From Sarcomyxa edulis (taxonomy: Eukaryota; Basidiomycota; Agaricomycetes; Agaricales; Mycenaceae), in contig QUOL01000028.1 in assembly GCA_009761415.1 (NCBI GenBank), positions 1 to 64,000 on the forward strand: a stretch of 64,000 nt of DNA, given 5' to 3'. Position numbers and translations under genes: made by a program. Of this stretch, positions 58,300 to 64,000 are shown one piece after another. Position 1 is the first letter of the stretch. The number at the start of each line of letters is the position of its first letter. A model generated the notes under the pieces. It searched no databases, was not told the origin of the DNA, and worked only from the letters and a program-made list of their open reading frames with translations.

Positions 58300-59943
58300 T
58301 CTTATCGATCAAGTCAATGCTCTTCTCCACATGCCCTCTGTACTATGGACAAAACAGAGAAAATTGTGTACTCACAAATGCGGCTGCACAAAGACGCTGA
58401 CCGCGACAGGTGGGGCGATGAAGGCTCACATCAAAAACAAAGCACTACATATCGATTGCAATGATCGATGCCCAGAATGGGAAGCCGCAGATACCACACA
58501 GCGCGTAGAACCATCTCTGCGCATCTTATACGTACTTCCGTCCGAATTCTCTGTACCAGAATCGGAGCCCATCGGATGCGTGTGGTTTACAAGCATACCA
58601 TTCAACGACATCGAAGACAAGGAGTGGTTAACCCAGACCAAGCACCACATTCCAGGGTTCGACGGAAAATACTTCATCGACAGAAAAGATAAGAAGATGT
58701 GGATACAGGATTGGGTGAGCACTTAACCTGATTTACGCGTTTTACTACAATCATATGTTGACCGTTAGCACAGATATATATAATGTACCACATAGCGGGA
58801 GGTGATCCCTTATCACCTGGATTCGATGCGATGCAACATCCCAGAGTGACCATCACAACTTTTGAAATGTTTAAAGAAGACGTGATGAAAGAGAATTGGA
58901 ACATATCATTCCAGAACATCGACATCATTGTGACTGGATTGGGAAAGGGACAGCTATTCGAAGACTCGTAAGCAATTTACCTTGCACATTAGGGAAGTAT
59001 CTGATCTGAGTCGAATTAGAACCAAACTTGAAACGATGGACTGGTGGAACAGTCTCCGCCGCCTGGAGCGGAAATGTCCTCTGTGGCCATCGTTTGAAGA
59101 GTTATACCGATACGACGAAAAGACAGAGACTGAAAAGGACCTGCAATACGTCGCAGAATCAGTAACCCACACGTCCCGTCCTAAAACCATATTCGAACCA
59201 CCTCAAGAAGGACAGTGGGTGGCGAAACGGTGATACATTATTGAATGCTACATCGACAGAAGTACTAATAAAATCGCAGTCAGCATTCGTCAAACTCGTC
59301 TCACGTGGTATCGTACGAAGATCACCGTTCAATTCAGAAACAACACCCAATAGCACGCTGGTTCTATCAAGAGAACAACAGTCACATTCTAACTGCCGGC
59401 GAGATCAAGATGATATTCATCGGTTCGGTTCTGTTCTACGGATGGTGGACATGTCCAAACACAGAGCCAAGCGAAGAAAACGGAGAAATTGAAACGGAGT
59501 ATATGTCGTTGTATCCAGATCCGACCAAGTTGAAGTAAGTTACTCGTACACCGTAATTGGTCTCATACTGATCACCTCAAAGAAACGAATCACAGTTAAG
59601 CCTGAAATCACCCACTGGAAATCCACGAATGCACCAAAAAGGAAGAGACATATTCGAATCCTTCTGTATCAAAACTCTCAAAGCGATCGTGAAGCTGGAG
59701 AAAGGACGCCAAACAAGTCCAATATCGATGGAAGAATTTGTACGAATTGATGCTTCCATTGTCGAGAACACTAACGGCTACGACTTATACGTCAACGAAT
59801 TGACCAGGGCACCAGAAAGCGGATTATTTATGCACAAAGATACGGACGACTCGCACGCAAAGGGGATTGCCGACAGTGTCAAGGTATCCCTTTACAAGAT
59901 GTGGAATTTCCATAGGAAAACATACCCGTACGAATATAAATAA
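58300..59943 (+). CDS. Unclassified multi-exon gene, family 2, copy C
   Basis: Plus strand. The start is near 58,331. The Cys/His-rich region CGCTKTLTATGGAMKAHIKN, then CNDRCPEW, parallels the finger of copies A and B. Then come PIGCVWFTSIPFNDIEDKEW and HIPGFDGKYFIDRKDKKMW; after an intron, MYHIAGGDPLSPGFDAMQHP and IDIIVTGLGKGQLFEDS; next MDWWNSLRRLERKCPLWPSF, EELYRYDEK and VTHTSRPKTIFEPP. A further exon reads YEDHRSIQKQHPIARWFYQE and LFYGWWTCPN. The last exon (59,629-59,943) reads FCIKTLKAIVKLEKGRQTSP, FVRIDASIVEN, LYVNELTRAPESGLF and ends FHRKTYPYEYK at a TAA. It is full-length in layout and lies 20 kb from copies A and B, in the opposite orientation. Function is unknown; a zinc-finger N-terminus and a weak ATP-grasp/kinase-like C-terminus are possibilities. 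Confidence 0.65.
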
Positions 59944-60081
59944 CAGCATGTACAAGTATTAGAACGCCCAAATCCACATGCCATATAATCTAAATACTTC
60001 AATGTGTCTGTTCATCACATAAGTACCAAGACACCGAGTAAACATTGATGTCCAGTACATATTTACAATACAATATCAGTC

Positions 60082-61311
60082 TTAAATCTTAACGGACCAC
60101 ACGATGCATATCTCACAAAAAAATCCTAGTACAACAAACTTGCAATTCCACACCCATACACCGTTCGACTTGACAGCAAACACAGCCTCACGCAATTTGG
60201 AGACGGAAACATATATGCAATTATGAGTCTGAGATAAAAACGAATACAACGCCGGAAGGTATAAAGCCAAGGATGTTGAATCCTCCGCATCGACGCTAGT
60301 TGAATAGCAACCGGCTGCTGGTTGAACAGCAGCAACGGCACCAACGTACGAGATGCACATAACAATTCAAACCGTATCGCCCATCATAATAAAAAGCGGA
60401 TCATCATGAAACAGATTGTAGAAAGACCTGCTACCTACAGTCACAAAAGCATCATGTCAGTAGTCGATGCAAAGCATGTTAAAAGACAACTGACTTTCCA
60501 GATAGCTTCTTATCCCCAGTACGACCGTGTAAAACAGCAGCCCAAAGAATGTTGAGACTGACGCTGGTATCATCCGGATACTTCTTTGAATGATAACTGC
60601 TGACGGTGTACGCAACAAGAACCATACTCCCGGCGCGTGGTGATTCCGGGTACAGCGGAAGAACACTATCAATCTTGCGAAGATCGCCAGGCAAATCAAA
60701 TGGTTTGCGAGCACCCGAACGAGCATCGTACACAGGAACTAAAGAGAAATTTGGTCAAAATCAAAAGACTGTATACAAACCAATCACATACCCCGATCAG
60801 TTACGTCGAGACTACCGACCACACTGAAGTTCGTAGGTTTTTTGGACGCAGGACTGGAAACACTTGCGAAGATGTCTTTATTAGTCTGAGTAGACTTGGA
60901 AGGACCAGGCGCTGCATCTAGGCACCAAACAACACATTAAAACTCAAAAATATAAAAATATAAATAAATAAAAAACGAACCAATGTTTCCAGCACGAGTG
61001 GCAAAGGTCATTAACCTTCCATCTAACTGGCTCCTAATAAAACTGGTGCCTGCTATAACACAGACACACGACACCCAACGTTCATACTCGAGCGTATGAA
61101 ATATCCCTGTGATCATCTTTTGGTATTTGCCCAAATTGACGATCAAATGAGGCTCATCCAAGAAAGCGTCCTGCAGATTGACCACAGACAAGCAGACAGC
61201 TGGAACATTATTTCCTCGGAAGAAGATGGAAGGAGATGAACCACCTTGTACACTTTTCATGCACAAAATGGTGGGGTCGACACGAGAGAGATTAACAAAG
61301 TTTCCGGCCAT
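60082..61311 (-). CDS. Unknown multi-exon gene starting MAGNFVNLSRV
   Basis: From the ATG at 61,311 the first exon reads MAGNFVNLSRVDPTILCMKS, IFFRGNNVPAVCLSVVNLQD, IVNLGKYQKMITGIFHTLEY and LDGRLMTFATRAGNI. A linker exon at about 60,918-60,800 reads PGPSKSTQTNKDIFASVSSP. The next, at 60,733-60,480, reads YDARSGARKPFDLPGDLRKI, SVLPLYPESPRAGSMVLVAY and LNILWAAVLHG. A last exon near 60,360-60,082 is less certain. I recognise no domain. The beta-rich pattern and the VLPLYPESPRAGSMVLVAYT segment look like one globular domain interrupted by a Ser/Lys linker. It could be the 3' half of a longer gene that includes the acidic exons at 61.9-62.8 kb. Confidence 0.5.
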
Positions 61312-61892
61312 AGAGAACAGCAAACATTTTTTGGCGAAACTATAAATAAAATATTCAGTCAAAGTGGACCAAACAAACGGGGAAGGCAACCGACGAGAAA
61401 TTATCCTTGGGAAACAAAGTGGACCAACCGGACCACAGCATCATTCCTTGATTCTCTGAATCCTGAGATCCGCGGGAATCACGCCAACCAATATTGGTGC
61501 AATGCCTGTATCAGGTGGGATATTCATCTACACAAACGTATCACAGGAAAGAAACAACTAACCCTGGAAGAGGAATCAACCTCTTGTATGACCCTTTCAA
61601 CGCCTTGTCCGCTAACTGCAGATTGAAAACACCACAACGTAATAGCTTCGGAAGACTTAGGAAACCAAAAGTCAATCATAGCTTACAGAACGAAAGAAGG
61701 AAAGGAATACCGACACTGGCAAAGGGTCAAGATCTCCCAAAAACACCGGACCAGCACTGATACAAGATAAGAGATGCGACAACGAGCACATTGATGACAA
61801 ACAAGACGCACCCTTTGGAAGACGAATCATCCGAATTGCTGGGGAAAAAAAAGATATATATATCCATTTAAAAAAAAACACGTATACAAGGG

Positions 61893-62790
61893 TTAAAATA
61901 CACACCGATCGTCTTCTTCTTCCTCACTATCAGTCACAGGTTTTTTATCCCTCAAAGCAACAATCAGCAAATACAGAACCAAAAAAAAAGGTTGAATAGT
62001 TATCGACACACTTGATCTTGGTAAGAGGGGCTTTGGACTTGGCCTTTTCCTGGGAACGCTCTGAAACAGAGACTTTACCCTTCTTCTTAGCCAACTTTCT
62101 AACAGCGTATAGATGTTGTCAGAAAGGTCTATTTGAGAAGAATCTATTGCTCTCACATTGCATTATCCAGTACCTTCTGTCGACGCTTGTTAATTTTGAT
62201 CAAAGAAGTATCGTCATCGTCCGACACGCTAGCATCACAAGCAGGTATCAACAGTCAAAAGTCAACCTCGTAAAACATAGGGAAGCTATGCACCTGACGT
62301 CGGAACCAGTATCCTCATCGCTTCCGTCAACACTTTCGCTTTCATCGTCTTCTTTGTCGGACTGGTCATCTCCATCCATTGATTGATCTTCTGCCTCAGC
62401 ATCGGCAGACTCGTCGGACCTGTTGTGGACGTCGTCGGATTCGCTAACAAATTTAAGGTATGTGAATTACAATATCACAGCACAAATTACACGCACTAAT
62501 TACCTTGCAGAGACGTCCACAAATGCCTTGCTTTTGACAACACGAGGTTTTCTGAACGGAAGACGGCATAAAATTGACCATATATCAAGAAAGGTATACG
62601 TCTGCACATACTTTATTCTGCTGGATTTAGACGGTGTTCCTATCTTCAGTGCATCCAATTTCACTTTGGAAGGGGATGTGTCATTGACAACCTTGGTCTT
62701 CTTGGGACTAAGCAGAACATGATACAAATTAGCAACACACGTTGTGAGGATGCCAGCATCCCCAGCCAAGGAATCGACAACTATACAACA
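61893..62790 (-). CDS. Low-complexity acidic/basic exons (probable nuclear protein part)
   Basis: Minus-strand segments read PKKTKVVNDTSPSKVKLDAL, KPRVVKSKAFVDVSA, SADAEAEDQSMDGDDQSDKE, DDDDTSLIKINKRRQK, KLAKKKGKVSVSERSQEKAK and KPVTDSEEEEDD. Short introns separate them. Alternating Lys-rich and Asp/Glu-rich blocks indicate a disordered nuclear linker rather than an enzyme. The next coding region on this strand starts at 61,311, so these may be its upstream exons. Exon limits are approximate. Confidence 0.4.
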
Positions 62791-62949
62791 ACCTACTCTT
62801 ATGCGACTCCTCAGACATAGCTAACTACAGAGATACTGGTGGCATCACCACAAACGACTTACTTTTCGAATGACCGGACACTGAAAGACACCAAGTACCC
62901 GCTACTTGACGGTTTCTCCCCGAAAGCGGCCTCTTCATCCACTCACCAA

Positions 62950-64000
62950 ACGCTAACCCGCCTTCGGTCACGTCTCAGAACGTTTCGGAATACTTGAAAT
63001 CACACACGAACAACTTCTCCGAAGGAAATCTACCGCCAGAACCCAATTCCCTATCGTTGTTTCACCTGACCGAAGGCCCAATGTACTCGATCACCTCTCC
63101 GCAGCCCCCTAGATCCTTCGGACAGATCCCAAATCGTTTCAGCAGGCTCCCTTTCACCTCTAGAAGACCTCATCGAGAGATACTTCACCGACAAAACATC
63201 GCCACCAGTCGACATACCGCCAACGTGATGCTTGCTGCCCTGAGCTGTTCTTCCTATCAAATCGGACATATTCCCTTTACATTGCGATCTCAATTCACAC
63301 CTTTCCATGCATCTGGACGCCTCGTTAAGACCTCCGTCCACCCTGACCAAGTGGTGCTACGGAATATTCTTCCCTCTGTGTTTATCACATGACACAGCAC
63401 TTGTAAGCGAGGTATCGCCCGCTAACAAAGACACTACAGGTCTCCGCCTAGCAACCCACATCAAATTCACTCCTCTCGGACAACTTTGGCCGTCGCATCT
63501 TGGAAAAATCTATCGGAAGCTCCCTATCATCCTGCTCACTCGGACATGTTTCATCCCTTCACAAATTCACCTTGCAATACTTTCAGAAAACACCTCAGGC
63601 CCTAACCTTTCACACTGAGCGAGGTTCGGACACATCAAAATCAATACCGGATCTGTTTCATCATTAGAGATCTCGGGGACCTTGGGACGGCACTCGGGGT
63701 GAAGAATTAGGCAAGGACAGGGAAGGAATTCATATATAAAGTAGGATAGGACATGGAGAACGGTAGATAGAACCAGTGTGGACGAGAACCAGAGGAACAT
63801 ACCCGAATCGACCAACTACCCAGTTACTCTCTATAGGAATTCTATCTCTTTCTCATACTTCTGAAACCGAGACAAGGAACGATTACAGGAGTCGGTCAAA
63901 ACAAGAGAAAAAGGACTTGATTCAGTCGGCAGTACCACTCCCGGAACAAAGGAAGCTCTCCGGAATCAGTCCAGAGCTGTCCGAAACCCTCGAAGCTCTC
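62950..64000. other. No supported gene at the right end
   Basis: Several 80-130 codon frames exist on both strands but none shows a recognisable motif or splice pattern. The composition is more GC-balanced than the preceding genes, and CTCCGGAAT or CTCTCCGAAG-like phrases recur near the end, so this could be LTR-type or other repeat sequence cut by the window edge. Confidence 0.3.

Noticed and set aside
61246..61626. 126-codon plus frame (MYTFHAQNGGVDTREINKVS)
   Set aside because: It overlaps the better-supported minus-strand gene beginning at 61,311 and has no recognisable motif.
62994..63815. Frames of 80-130 codons on both strands near the right edge
   Set aside because: They overlap each other in several frames, lack motifs and splice patterns, and are not better than expected by chance.

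Overview
This window looks like a repeat-rich stretch of an agaricomycete (mushroom-type basidiomycete) nuclear genome. The evidence is dense short spliceosomal introns (about 45-60 nt, GTAAG...CAG) and transposon families typical of such genomes: a KDZ (Kyakuja-Dileera-Zisupton) transposase with a Cys cluster, a Plavaka/CACTA-like Tnp2 transposase, a Ty3 retrotransposon and a giant Helitron. No bacterial-type operons are seen. All family names come from motif recognition by eye; no search was run.

Layout. 1-3.6 kb: a decayed multi-exon gene on the minus strand. 3.6-6.7 kb: several copies of an unusual leader module. Each has a short hydrophobic reading frame ending at a splice donor, then an intron with three consecutive stem-loops. 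The loops are conserved (GACAG..GAGTCAA) while the stems change in a compensatory way. 6.7-8.4 kb: palindromic and tandem repeats. 8.46-11.9 kb: KDZ transposase. 12.4-26.5 kb: Plavaka-like transposase gene on the minus strand, split by a young, intact Ty3 element (13,793-23,752). That element has 1,502-bp LTRs and a canonical -1 frameshift site between gag and pol. 26.7-28.3 kb: an intact five-exon unknown gene. 28.4-28.95 kb: a MITE-like element. 28.7-31.3 kb: another repetitive-family gene with the triple-hairpin leader intron at its 5' end. 32.3-34.7 kb: a further leader copy and a decayed paralog of the first gene. 34.8-35.8 kb: a tRNA-derived remnant, a hairpin and tandem repeats.

36-63 kb: three paralogs of an unclassified gene (A at 36-37.6 kb, B at 38-39.8 kb, C at 58.3-59.9 kb), a small unknown gene (40.4-41.1 kb), a PD-(D/E)XK nuclease-like gene with an acidic repeat tail (42.3-43.7 kb), and a 2,682-codon Helitron frame. 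The Helitron frame has a Rep-like HxH region, a Pif1-type helicase and a C-terminal cysteine-peptidase-like domain. Next is a long multi-exon gene (52.3-57.1 kb) whose first half has 2-oxoglutarate/Fe(II) dioxygenase signatures and whose last part has a helix-hairpin-helix-like GIGPLTA-type motif. It may be a combined DNA-base oxidation and processing enzyme. Large perfect hairpins and tRNA-like repeats follow (57.2-57.9 kb), then two partly resolved minus-strand genes (60-62.8 kb).

The most novel items are (1) the triple-hairpin leader intron family with covarying stems, shared by unrelated genes, and (2) the predicted dioxygenase plus HhH-type gene in a region that also holds a KDZ transposon. 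The association of TET/JBP oxygenases with KDZ transposons in basidiomycetes is known from the literature.
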